Position numbers and translations under genes: made by a program
Shown here: positions 46,347 through 57,418 of the stretch, one piece after another
Layout: each line of letters begins with the position of its first letter
Position numbering within the stretch: the stretch's first letter is position 1
The notes under the pieces: generated by a model
Database searches by the model: none
Seen by the model: the letters and a program-made list of their open reading frames with translations, nothing else
Told to the model about the DNA's origin: nothing
DNA from: Cyathus striatus
Lineage: Eukaryota > Basidiomycota > Agaricomycetes > Agaricales > Nidulariaceae
NCBI GenBank assembly: GCA_025738555.1
Contig: JAOVFP010000002.1
Coordinates: 248,001 to 312,000, forward strand
Length of the DNA: 64,000 nucleotides
Reading direction: 5' to 3'

Positions 46347-47618
46347 AATAGGTCATGTAACATGTCGATTTTTTTGCCAAAAAATTTGGCAAACCTATTT
46401 TCTCGTGGGAATTTCTTAAAAACATCGTTTTTGTATGTATTTTGACTTTCTGAATCTGAATCTGTAATTAGTTTGTCCTAAAAAACTCGTTTTTGTACCG
46501 TAATAAAATTGGTGGACTTTGCCTGTCACGGACTGTAGATCCTGGTCACTCTAGCGTAAAATGTAAATTGACCATTCCAGTGTCTATTTATCGAACATAA
46601 AATGTGTGTGCTGCATTATGTATTTATTTTAGATTCTATCACACTTTGAATCAGAATTTTTGAGGTTCTCTTCAATGTGCTATGAATATTTTTATTCTGA
46701 AGTCTCCTGACGATTTTGGTAACCGGAACCTGGTCAGCCCATATATAACCCTGACAGGGTCTCGACTAGTATTAATTACTAAGCTTTGACTAAGCTTAGA
46801 ACTCATTGATGTCGCTAACGAGTATGTTGTTTTCAGTCTTATTGCCATTGTATAATGTTTCTATTGAAGCTACAGCTTTCGTGCGGACTTGCTACAATAT
46901 TAAGACATAGATACATCTTATTTATGTTGAATTACTGACTTCATTTAGTCTGTAACTTAAAATTCTCCTCAAATAGACCATAAAGAATGACATAAGCCAT
47001 GCATATCATATCTATGCATACCACTGCAAATAAAATCGCAAAAAATCTGATCTATGATGTTCTGTGATGGTTCATGCATATATATCCACTTCCAGAAGTC
47101 TAAGTCTCTTCAGGCATGCTGTTCAAGTGGTGTATTGATTTTCATATATATGCTCTAAATTGTTATTCTGCTACTACTATACTAAAAACTTGCATTACAA
47201 CCTAAGATATATAGCAATTATTACATTAGAAGATGCTCCATTGAATAAAGGGTGCTCGAAAATAGCTACACAACATTATGTTGTACAAGGATGGGGATGG
47301 AAAATGCAGAGAAATTGTCTTTGAGAAAGCGCGTGAGAAACTGCATGCTAAATTTAGCCAACTTTGATCGGAATCACATACTCATTGCAACATTTCTCAG
47401 TAACCAGACATGCTCTCACCACAAAAATTGAGCATTATGTTACTATAATAGCTAACTAAAAATACGTGCAAAAAAACTGGGCAGAAAGCGATTGTGAAAG
47501 CGACAAGATGAAGATTGACCAGGTTCCGGGTAGCCGGCAGTAAGTGCTCTGCCGAAAAGCCGAAGGTCGGAGCTCAAAGATTTTGACGTAGTCGAGCGTG
47601 GTTGTCCGGCTTTCCATA

Positions 47619-47855
47619 CCTCCCACTATGGGAAAAACGTAGGTGGTCTTATGCAAGAGGTAAGCAACTGCGACTACGAAATTCTCAACAATGTTAATGA
47701 AGCTTTGACCTAAAACAAAACGATAAAAATATCAGAAGTACTATGCTTCGCTCCAAATTCCTGCGCAACTATCTCCAAAGCACGAGCAACTTCCTTCTGA
47801 CTTTCGTTCCTTTCCCAATTCAGAGAAGTGAATGTACGTCCTTTCTGACCAGTTG
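47619..47855 (-). pseudogene. middle part of split aldo/keto reductase paralogue
   Basis: Minus strand: [20 protein letters not shown] through FGAKHSTS, an intron position, then [19 protein letters not shown] up to element X. The intron donor GT of the intact gene has become AT. The 5' part of the gene (exons 1-4 and the start of exon 5) is absent. The rest of exon 6 and exon 7 are at 39618-39931 beyond element X. Confidence 0.75.
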
Positions 47856-47984
47856 ACTTCACCTTGCTTCACCCAAAAATCACTCACACGATCCTGTTAT
47901 AGATCTTTTATTTCTCATATACTTAAATATTTAGCTACCAATTTCGGTGCTCGTATAAACTCTGTTCATGAACGTATCAACCCC

Positions 47985-48938
47985 TCAGAAAAACGCGCTG
48001 AATGATTGAATGCCTTTCAACTGATTGTCGATATCTGTTTTCCAGCCCTCTAGTCTATTGGGGCATTGCGAACATTGCATTTTTCCAGCTTCGATTAACG
48101 GACGAAGGTCAGAAAGAGATGAGAGGTCAAGCTTCGACATCAGTGTTCCGGACATCACACCGTTGCAATTACGACAGTTGTGTACATTGCACGATCCAAG
48201 TCGGCTATACGCACTCGTCAAAATGTCTTGCCATTGCTGGCGGTAGCAAACCTAGCAGCGTACGTTTTAAGTTAATTATATTGGTTAATTGTAATTTATT
48301 AAATGAATAACTCACCCAGGCTAACATGTGATGGGGAGGGAGAAGGCGGACAACGTCACCTATGGAATTTGGAACAACAAGAGGTGCGGCAGCATCGACA
48401 ACTTCTTTGTAATTGTGTTTCGCAGCATAGGCCATGATGTGCTCCACGTTTTGTTTATTATCCAGGTATTTGCTTGTGGGCATCTGTTAGTGCGCCTTGT
48501 CCGACCTGAACTCGACAGAAGACATACATCATGCGGATATGACAGATATTCATCGCAGAGAACACCTCGTACTTCTCGGCTGCCTCAGCAAGAGGTGCAA
48601 GCACTTCGAATTTTGTGTCAGCTAGACTAGGATGGCGTTTTGCATACACAAATTGGAACAACAATTCCAGAGTTTCAGATGTTTCTGTCAGGGGTATCGC
48701 CTCTCCATCTGTCTTGAAATCTGCAGTAGGAAAACCACCTGTAGTTATTTCGAGATTCTTTTTGTGGATGGAAAAGAGAACTCCATCAGATGAATGGAAG
48801 ATAACATCTGCATCGGCAGCATTGACTGAGAGTAGCTAACATCAGTATCGAACCGTAGAAAAGAGTTGCACAGATAGGCTTCATACATGTATTATTCTGC
48901 ATAGTCACAGGGACAGCTGGTGTAGACTTGTGCGGCAT
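47985..48938 (-). pseudogene. BTB/POZ-domain protein with 1-nt insertion (copy E)
   Basis: Minus-strand exons 48938-48887, 48825-48316 and 48251-47985 mirror copy D (34850-35809) with equal intron positions, the same leader type and the same cysteine-rich tail (CNVHNCRNC, CSQCPNRL). After GALTDA one extra C at about 48480 shifts the frame; correcting for it, the downstream part (KYLDNKQNVEHIMAYAAK) reads normally. It is either a recent pseudogene or a sequencing error. The promoter TATA tract about 55 bp upstream and the 3' flank are also shared with copy D. It sits between the split AKR paralogue and the intact AKR gene. Confidence 0.75.
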
Positions 48939-49279
48939 CAAAATAATAAGCAGAGGTGGGACAGAAAGGATGTCTTCATGCTGTTACATTATATATACTG
49001 GTCGAGCGCTATGATAGACTTAAAGTTTGCAGATCAGTAAGAAACACGTGTACATCGAAGTCTACAGTCATTGACACCGATCTCGGCCAAGGGCCACCTA
49101 AGATTAATTTGGACTTATTAGCATGCACAGTTACTCTATTAACGTGATATCTGTCTCGTTTTATCGACCAGAATGTAGCGAAGTACGGAAATGAAATGCA
49201 GGTTTTACGGTATAGGTAGAACACCTGCTCCACAACACTTCAATTACATCTCATCTTTCCTTCTTCTTCCACATGTCAA

Positions 49280-50765
49280 TCATCGAACTGGTTGAGATGC
49301 CAACACCTTATCCATATGACCACTCGCAGAAAATATCGGTGGGTAAGCAGTTCCATCTCCCTACAGTCAAGCAAGTCAGAAACACCATATTCTGAAACTC
49401 TTGGACAGTTCACGTACTATCATATAGTGAGGGAACCCAGGATTGAATGGTAGAACACTTTCCAAAAAATCAATTTGCTCTTTCGAAAGTGAAATATCAA
49501 GCGCTTCAATATTGGCTAGAAGCTGCTCGACTTTCCCACCTCCCATGATGGGAAAAACATAGGTAGTTTTATGCAAGAGATACGCTATTGCAACTATGAA
49601 ATACCAAATGATGAGGTTTGTACGTGATTTATTACTGAAAAGAAACGGAATAGCATACCAGAAGTGCTATGCTTCGCTCCAACTTCGTGCGCAACCTTCT
49701 CCAAAGCACGGGCGACTTCCTTCTCACTTTCATTCCTTTCCCAATTCAGAGAAGTGAATGTACGTCCTTTTTCTCCAGTATGACGCCTACGTTCCTCCTC
49801 GGCATCACTTCGCAGCTTGCCGCCCGCAAGGACGTTCCATGGAGCAAGCGCCATGCCTACGTAAATGGCGCTCAAACCCCAAATAAAATTACAAGTACAA
49901 GACACAAACCTTGGTCTCTCGCCATAGGAATAATCTCTCTCTCGAATGATCGCTCTGAAAGGTTCCATGCCCCTTGATATACCGAAAACGGCGTAAGCGC
50001 ATGATCTCGGGCATATTGGTTGGCTTTGGAAACAACCCAGGCCGGGGTATCAGAGACACCCTACAACATACAACATCAACTCTACGACCCACGGGTATAT
50101 CCTTTCCAACAGCTAGTACGTACCAAGTACAAGACTTTGCCTTGAAGAATGACAGTGTGCAGTGCACGCATTACCTCTTCGACGCTCGTATCAAAGTCCC
50201 AGAAGTGTATGTAGTATAGATCAATGTAGTTTGTACGAAGCTTCTTTAACGATTCGTGGAGAGAGATATGTAAGGACTTTGCGTTGTTCCCTGCATACAT
50301 AATCTTCTGTTGTATACTTGGATCGCGTTTCTTGTGATTGGCAGAATACTGCGTAATTTACTCTTATCAGATACGAATGCCATCCAGGCAAGAGTAACAT
50401 ACCTTCGAAGCAATAAAAAGTTGATCTCTAATACCCCTCTTTTCTGCCCACTCACCAATGAACATCTCCGACGTCTCATCCTGACTACACCATCCCTTAG
50501 AATCGTTCCCCCTATCCCATTGAAGATCAAGCACTCACTATAGATTAGCAGTATCAATAAAATTCCCGCCATTATCAAAAAACGCATCCAAAAGCTTGAA
50601 GCTATCCTCCTTCGACGTAGCACCCCAGCCAATATCTCCCCACTTATCACCAATGCTGGCTGCTCCGAGCTGTAGTGGCGAAACGTGCACGCCAGCGGTA
50701 GGAGAGAGGAGGCGATATCGGCCGAGTTTGCTGGGTGGTTCGGGGGGAGGGGCGAAAAGGCTCAT
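49280..50765 (-). CDS. aldo/keto reductase, aryl-alcohol dehydrogenase type (intact, seven exons)
   Basis: Minus-strand exons 50765-50539, 50484-50403, 50348-50124, 50060-49910, 49856-49659, 49593-49418 and 49360-49280 join in phase to 379 residues, the normal size of AAD-like AKRs. Visible family features: the N-terminal strand [24 protein letters not shown] with the cofactor-site Asp, [13 protein letters not shown] with the catalytic-region Tyr, the conserved Lys in [16 protein letters not shown] with the His, [42 protein letters not shown] binding the NADPH phosphate, and a C-terminal [11 protein letters not shown]. It should reduce aromatic or polyketide-derived aldehydes or ketones with NADPH in the cytosol. 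The substrate is unknown. Fragments of paralogues lie at 39618-39931, 47619-47855 and 53083-53235. Confidence 0.9.
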
Positions 50766-51798
50766 CGTAGATGATATAAAAATGATGCTAGACGTAAAGT
50801 ATAACTTTAAGAATCCAACGGCGCACTAGGTATTTATCAGTCCTCGGGGGAGACGTAAGTCATCGTACACAAGAAAAAACACATTATGCAATCCTCCGGC
50901 GAGCATACACATCTTTATATCTTCATGATAAATGGGTCATACAAACTTTAAGCGAAGAGGCTTCGTCACAATACAAATACGCAAGTCTCGATAACCTGCT
51001 GCCTGAACGGAGGAACGCACATATGCATGCCTATATTTAGAACAACGACGAGATTATTGTCAGTTTACGAACGAAATCATTGTGCTTACCGCTAACTTTG
51101 TGTTGTTCGAACGAGCATTAGCGATACTGAAGTTGATTTCTACAAAGAGGGAGAACGAGCGGAGTAAGATATATGTAACCCAGTGGCTGTTTAGTTAGTT
51201 AGTAAGTAATCAGGAGTCCTAGTCTTGTATCAAGCCAACAAGTTTTGCATGCGCTCAGTAACAGCAGGCAACTACAGAAGAGCGTCCTTCGAGTCTCCGA
51301 TCATGGCGGCCTCGGGACATGGACGTAGAACGAGTGGAGAGTCTCGTCGGCCGACGCAGAGTGGTTGCTTCTGTTTTAATTTAAGCGGCTAAGCCTGCTT
51401 GTGACGTAATGTTGACACTGAGCTTGGGAACAACTCAGCTGACTAAGTACTCACACGTAGGATATATATAAATACTCTGGTCCCTGCCGGCCAAAACATT
51501 AACAGCATTATATTATATATAACAAGGGACAACGATATCAGTGAGAAAGACGTCCCTCGAGAATCGACTGGTATCAGCTCGTGTTCCTGGTTCTTGATTC
51601 ATCTGACCTACCCGCACGCAGCGTGCAATGTACAGCCATCACATATAAAGTACTAAAATCGGCCTCGTGTGCTATTTAGGTTATCCTGTCACTGGAACTA
51701 TACAGCATCAGCGTCTTTTGCACCAGACGACTCGGATACCTGACGTTCAGAGCCCCCTCATCACCCCCTGCTTGCAAGCTTGACAACCAGAATACAAG
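50766..51798. other. intergenic region between divergent AKR and membrane-protein genes
   Basis: No coding signal. The two flanking genes are divergent, so this 1-kb stretch should hold both promoters. A TATATATAAATA motif lies at about 51460-51472 and further TATA-like runs at about 51512-51523. Nothing else is identified. Confidence 0.35.
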
Positions 51799-52980
51799 AT
51801 GAACACAACGCAGTGTATGCAACCCAACGCCGACGTCTCTGGAATAGGTGTACGTTCTTTTCCTGACACTACCCTAATACACGCTCACACGGCCATGTAA
51901 CAGATCCGCATAAACCTCTACGCAACCACTCTCCTCCTCTCCGTTATCCCCCACATCCCAGGACTCACCACCCCGTTAATCGAAGTTCTCTCAGCAAATG
52001 CAGGAATCAGCGGCGCAGCGTTGATCATAACGGCCATAATTCAGACGGCAAAGGGACAGTTGTCATTATACCATTCCATATTCATCGTTCATATGCTATT
52101 CTTCCTGGGGTTAACTATGACTCCAAGTGGTGTGTGCTACATCACCCTGTATCTCTTTTCCGAGAAATTGAACTCGATATTGAAGGACGCTATCCTGGGG
52201 CGCGCGCACTTCTCCCCCGATTGATCCTTACTGGTGCTCTAACCTACGCCATGATGTTGATGTACACCGGCTGGGCCCTATACGTCTGGTCAACCGCGGA
52301 CACCTTTGGCGTCACCCAAGGATGCAATGCCAACAACGAAATCAAATACATATTCTTCTTCAGATCCGTACGGGCTACAGCAAAATGGATACGCGGACTA
52401 TGGATGGCAGGACTATGCGGAGGCGCATTGGCACTGGTGATTGTGCCCATGCTCTTTACAGTGTGTTGGTGTCACAGGAGAAGCGGGCTGATCGTAGGCG
52501 AGGAAGAGATCCCGCGAACAAATTGGACTTTACCTTTGTTCGTCCCCTCCCCTCCCTCTTCTTCGTAAGTATGACTAATGGTATAGCAGGGCAGCGGTAT
52601 ACGACGTAGTAATGCTCGAACTCTACGAGAAACGCAACCGTCATCTAATCGCCTCTTCGAGCGACGAACAGGCCTGGACATTCGGACAGATCATAGCTAT
52701 CGTTATGATTCTGAGCACGCTCAATGAACTGTTGCATTTCATGATTAATTCTTATTTCATGTTTTCGGCGGCGGGGAGGAGGGATATGGAGAGTCAGATT
52801 GATGAGATTGATCAGGTTGAGCGGCAGACGGAGGTCCCGGCGCAGATAGAGGAAGGCACAGAGAATCAGAGGGAGAGTGTTAATAGTTTTCGCGACTGGG
52901 TGAAGAAGTGGAGAAAGCCGGACGAAGTAGAGAAGAGTGACAGTGAAGAAGACATTGAGCGGAAGTCTCAGTCCTTTTGA
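51799..52980 (+). CDS. multi-pass membrane protein, function unknown (four exons)
   Basis: Exons 51799-51849, 51904-52129, 52186-52537 and 52590-52980 give 339 residues. After a short N-terminus (PNADVSGIGIRINLY) come about six hydrophobic segments: LLLSVIPHIPGL, AALIITAIIQ, FIVHMLFFLG, LTYAMMLMYTGWALYVW, GGALALVIVPMLFTVCW and AIVMILSTLNELLHFMI. A charged, Glu-rich cytosolic tail of about 75 residues follows. The layout (CxPxADVSGIGxRxNxY, then 6-7 helices) is known to me only as an uncharacterised family of Agaricomycetes, so no transport or receptor role is assigned. The exon 2/3 junction could be shifted, because the donor region GGTGTGTGC offers two close GT sites. Intact. Confidence 0.75.
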
Positions 52981-53082
52981 AAAAATGTTCGATAGTTGTA
53001 TTATCTTTTTCGCTCATGGACTTCGCAACATTTGTTTCTTGTTCATCTGTAATATAAACGGCACTAACTGACTCTTTTCCAT

Positions 53083-53235
53083 TGGCATAATCTCACTCTC
53101 GAAAGAGCGCTCTAATAGGTTCCACACCCCCTATACCGAGAACGGCGTTGACGCAAGATCATTGACACGAGCATGTTCGTTGGCTTTGGCAACAACCCAA
53201 GCTGGGGTGGATACCCTACAGCCCGCAGCATCAAC
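53083..53235 (-). pseudogene. exon-4 relic of an aldo/keto reductase
   Basis: Minus strand resembles exon 4 of the intact AKR: TPAWVVAKANEHARVNDLAS, TPFSV, followed by a stop and frame changes. No other exon is nearby. This is a third partial AKR copy within 14 kb of the intact gene. Confidence 0.55.
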
Positions 53236-53506
53236 TATGGGTATATGACTCGTCGGCTGACACTGATTAGTTGCAAGCTTTATGGGCCCACCCAGCTTGC
53301 GCAAGGACTAAGAACATGGTAAAACGAATGCTTCACCTTAAGCACTCGCTGCGGGACAACTTTAGGTCATAACACATTTCATTGACAATCGTAACATCAC
53401 CAAATCGCGTCTATCTATCTTCTGAACATCATTGTACCCGTTCAATTCATATACCTCCCCGTCCTCCTAAGGCTAGGATGCATCGGGGGCCTCTCAAACT
53501 GCGTAG

Positions 53507-54466
53507 TTACGAATGCCGTTTGCGGCGGTTGTGGGTACACAGCCTACAATACGTCTCTACATCAGCCCCATAACCTTGGACACAAATAAAGGAAGGACGT
53601 ACCGTATCGCCTTGACCTTGACCTTCATACGAAGGAGGCCTCGTCTCCCCAGTCACATTGAACGCGAACGCAGTTTGGTTTACAGGGGCAGTCATAGGCT
53701 GCGGCATCCCCAAAAAGCTAGCCGGCAAACTCAACCTATTCTGCCTCATCGTCATCGGACCCGGATGCAACACAGGTGGGACCCCATCCTGAACTTGATT
53801 ATGATTATAAAATGGACTTTTGGCACGCGGTGGCAGGGCGGGTGATTTGCCTCTAGGAGGCAACGCCGGACTCTTCCCTCGCTCTGGTACAGAGCTTTTC
53901 CGTTCGAGACTCGACGAGGACGAGGAGAAACTGGGGCTCTTGGCGGAGTATACGTCGACGCGCCCTGAGGAGGGGTTGTAGTGTGTTTCGATGATTGTTG
54001 GTGGGCCTTGCATTTGCTCGGAATCGAATATGAAGTCGGGTGCGGCGGAGCGGGAGTGGCCGCGGTGGCGTTTCATGCATACGATGAGGGTTATGAAGAG
54101 GCCTATTATTATCACTAAAACGAGGGGAGTTAGAATGGGGGGAGGGAAGGAGGGAAGGAGTACGCGTACGGGTTACGATGGCGATTACTACGTTTGCGGC
54201 TACGGGCATGCGATCTATGCAGAATTCTGAGCCATCTCTAGGAGGGTGGTCAGTGATGGTTATAAGGTGGATGATGGGAGAAGAGAGGAGAGCATGATAA
54301 CGAGCTCACGATACTGTTCGAACGCAGGTTCTCCATCAAAACCTCGCGGCCTCTCATTCCACTCTTCCTTTATATGAGCCCCAAGGCGTACCCAGCAAAA
54401 GACACTCACTTCATCTTGGAACACTTCCCATCCGCAACAGCAAACGGCACACAACTGACCACCCAT
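53507..54466 (-). CDS. single-pass membrane protein with Ser/Pro-rich cytosolic tail; first exons uncertain
   Basis: The last exon (54114-53507) and the preceding exon (54237-54170), joined by a 55-nt GT-AG intron, are secure. They form one transmembrane helix (VVIAIVT + LIIIGLFITLIVCM) followed by a basic stop-transfer KRHRGH. A roughly 180-residue tail then contains repeated RGKSPALPP and poly-Ser. This is the layout of fungal single-TM surface proteins, where a lumenal N-terminal domain is followed by one helix. The N-terminal part is less clear: a frame starting at 54466 with a cysteine cluster (CAVCCCGWE) is the likely first exon, but the join to the helix exon could not be fixed in frame with canonical sites. 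Confidence 0.55.
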
Positions 54467-54869
54467 AACAACGAGAAGACAGACAGAGTACGGTCTACAA
54501 CAAAATTGTCAGAGAGAAACCACTGCACAACCACAAACACTCACGAATACGAAACATCAGAACCAGTCTAGATGTATACAGTCAAATGAAATGGTCGTAA
54601 AATCGTCTCGAGAGTTGAGTTCAACGTTCAACGTTTGAATCCGAAGGCCAGCCCTCGATTTCGATTAGTTTCGCTGCGCTGCAGGCGGAGGGCGGGTTGA
54701 GTTGGTGGTGGGACGAGGTCAACTCGATCAGGGCCATGATTTCGGACGGGGATGGGGAATATCAGGCGGCTTGGAGACCAAACAGATGCAGTGATGTGGT
54801 GGCTGGGTCGGATGTTGGAGGCGGTGCCGGATCGGTTTGATGGTGACAGTTGCACTGGGTCCGTGCACG
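54467..54869. other. intergenic, 5' flank of membrane-protein gene
   Basis: No coding frame of note and no repeats until the transposon terminus at 54870. Confidence 0.35.
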
Positions 54870-54974
54870 TAGTGTTGCCACGGCTCGGCTTGGCTCAGCT
54901 CGGCTCAGCTTTGCACGGCTTATGAATTTTAATGGCTTTGTAAGCCAAGCCAATGTGATCGGCTATGGCTTTGA

Positions 54975-55704
54975 CACGGCGGGCTTTTGGCTGTCCTGTT
55001 CGAGTTGTCCTTTGGCCTGTCGTGTTGTCTGTCCTGTTCCGCATCAGACACGTGTTCGTCACAACTTTTGAACCGGCTCATGATTGCTTACAAATTGATC
55101 TAGAACAAAGGCTGAATTACTTAGGCTCGTTAAAAAACGATGCAATGTTGCAATTGTATACTATTGGAAAAGAATGACCCCACCATGTTCATCCATACTA
55201 GTTTATGTATAATTATGTATAGTATCATCTAGTAATAATTTCACTTCACAGTTATTGAGGAGAAGTTGTGAAGTATTTTATATAACATGCCTTTTAAGTT
55301 ATATTGACTTCATTGGGAATGAATTTTAAACAAAGAGTAGACACAAAGGGAAATTTTCGTTCTACAGAAGGTACTTTAGTTAATTCTTGCATCTACTACA
55401 CAAATCACCAGTAGTAAGCAACACTCATCTGTACATTTAAGAAGAATAGCAGTATAATAAACAATATAATACATTAAAATGTGTGTACAGTACTGCTTAT
55501 AATATTCAGATGGTACATAACAAACTTTTAATGTATGAATATATTCTCGGCACACCACATGGGTCAGTTCGATTTTTCTGGGACTTTCATCAACACGTTC
55601 CTAACCGGTTCAGTACGCGTGACATCGTGACTGATGGCTGAACATGACAGGTAGCACGACAGGCCAAAGGACAGCTGCAACTGGACAGCTAAAAGCCCGC
55701 CGTG
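54975..55704. mobile_element. CAC-ended TIR element, copy 3 (730 bp, TSD TGA)
   Basis: Inverted arms of about 100 bp starting CACGGCGGGCTTTT(G/A)GCTGTCC, with internal GTCCTTTGGCCTGTCGTG on both arms. TGA flanks both ends (54972-54974, 55705-55707). Its terminus shares CACGGCG with the elements at 22293 and 36057, and all three have T(G/T)A duplications. Non-autonomous; nested in the hAT-like element. Confidence 0.75.
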
Positions 55705-55964
55705 TGAAGCGGCTTAGCTGCTCCTAGCCGACATTTTGGTAGCTGTCCACAGAAATAAAGTATGAAATAGAATTTTGCAAGCAATTTGGAAGTGTAAAGT
55801 GTTCGAAAGCTGATGAATTTAATTCTAAGACACTTTTACACAACTGAATGTTCATTACTATTACTTTTAATCACTTATTTATAAGTTTATTGTATATGAC
55901 CAATTTAAACAGTGCTTATCATTTTACGGCTCCAGTGTATTTTGAGTGTATTACAGTATAGCAA

Positions 55965-57418
55965 TAGGGCTGCCAACCGTACCGTAACAGTTTACGGCCG
56001 TACAAAGTAAACCGTTTACGGTACGGATTTTAGCCGTAACCGTACCGTACAGGTATTTTTTGAACCCCCTACGGTACGGTACGGGTACAAATACGGCCGT
56101 TTACGGTATACGGTTATGATAGATACTGAATTTCGCTGTCACATCCGAAATTTCCACTCAACAACTTTAAGATGCACAAAATATACAACATTCATAATGC
56201 ATAAGTAGAATATAAATTGTATAAGTACATAAAATAACCAGATTGTATAAAATTGGTAGCTTACATCACTACTTTTCCAATCTAGTGTTAGCTTTCTGGA
56301 CACAGTTGTAAAAATTATTGAAATAAACCATAATGCTTTCGGGCTTAGCATAGTATAATAAAACATACAGTGAAGAATACGGAGAGAAAACGATGCAGTG
56401 ATAGACTCAGTGTACATCGAGTTGAATATTTAAAATGGATTTTGGTGGAAAACTTGGCGCACAATTTTGAGTGGATGTAGTGCAGTAGAACGTATAAGAG
56501 AGCGAAAAATATTGAAACAGGACCGCTGAATTGTAAGATATTTACAGCTCAAATAGCAACAATCGAGCAAAGCAGCAGAAAGGCTAATAAATAAAAATAT
56601 AGCCATTCAATTGTAGGGAAAGATGTAAAAATGTGTCAGGAAATATTAAGGAGGATTGTTCAAGTGTAGAGAGCTCAACATCGACCAGAGAGTGGTATGA
56701 TATTGAAGTGCCAATGTTAAGAACACAAAAGCACGCTATTGAGCACTCGGCCAGTTTGTTGTCCAGCTTTCAGCGAATGATCTGCCAAAATCTTCCGAGA
56801 CACTGATCGTGTCTGAGGGCGGCGATGAAGACGTGAAACATTTAGAGAAGAAGTGATACTTGACTAGTCAGCACTGTTGAAGTGGACATCAGAATCAGAG
56901 TTGCTCAGAGGTGTTTGATACATTGGGCAGACAATAACTAATGACCATGAAAAATATTGAGATGAACTACAAGCGAACAGATCATACATGAGTAGTGCAA
57001 TAGTAAGTATTTTTTGTATGATTAATTTTAGTATAATAGGTCAGTAAATACATTCAATGTTATGAATAACATAAGAGATGTTGAGTTCCTGACGCGTAAT
57101 TGTGGCGTTCGAGGCAATGCAAGAGTGTCGGCGATGGAGGAAGAAAATGAGAGAAAGCGCGAACAACGCGAACAAACACGTCGACACGCGCATCACTTGC
57201 TTATGTAATAGAAATAGTAAAGTATCGATCTCTGCAGTGAAGCCACTCGACTAAGCCGTATATATGGCCGTAAACGGTTGTACGGTACGGTTAATTACGG
57301 GTGAAAGCCGTACCGTACCCGTACTGTATGAACAATTTATTTTGCTCATACGGTACGGCAATATATACTGTACCGTACAAACTATAACCGTTTTGTACGG
57401 TTACGGTTGGCAGCCCTA
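55965..57418. mobile_element. hAT non-autonomous element with CCGTACCGTA subterminal array (1,454 bp)
   Basis: Termini TAGGGCTGCCAACCGTA in inverted orientation, then about 150 bp on each side filled with CCGTACCGTA/TACGGTACGG repeats, which are likely transposase-binding sites. The 8-bp flanks are TATAGCAA (55957-55964) and TATAGAAA (57419-57426), one mismatch. Terminus form and duplication length both fit hAT. The interior has no recognised transposase. Nested within 54870-58010; a relic of the same family is at 461-615. Confidence 0.85.

Larger units (their letters stand above)
40096..46535 (+). mobile_element. Tc1/mariner-type element interrupted by a copia retrotransposon
   Basis: Inverted ends CAGTC(C/T)G(C/T)GACAGGCAAA of about 30 bp, starting with CAGT and flanked by TA (40094-40095, 46536-46537), the hallmark of IS630/Tc1/mariner. 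Transposase remnants are on the plus strand: an acidic segment before the copia insertion (about 40595-40651) that resumes at 45978, and a C-terminal domain at 46092-46346. The element sits inside element X and is itself split by copia. Confidence 0.75.
39932..47618. mobile_element. TIR element X splitting the AKR paralogue (7,687 bp including nested elements)
   Basis: The ends are inverted copies of about 78 bp beginning TATGGAAAGCC(A/G)GACAACC. The host gene sequence CCTCCC is present on both sides (39926-39931 and 47619-47624), a 6-bp duplication that may extend to 8 with one mismatch. Without the nested elements it is only about 1.25 kb. No transposase of its own was seen. The superfamily is unclear; 8 bp would suggest hAT, but the terminus is atypical. 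Confidence 0.7.
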
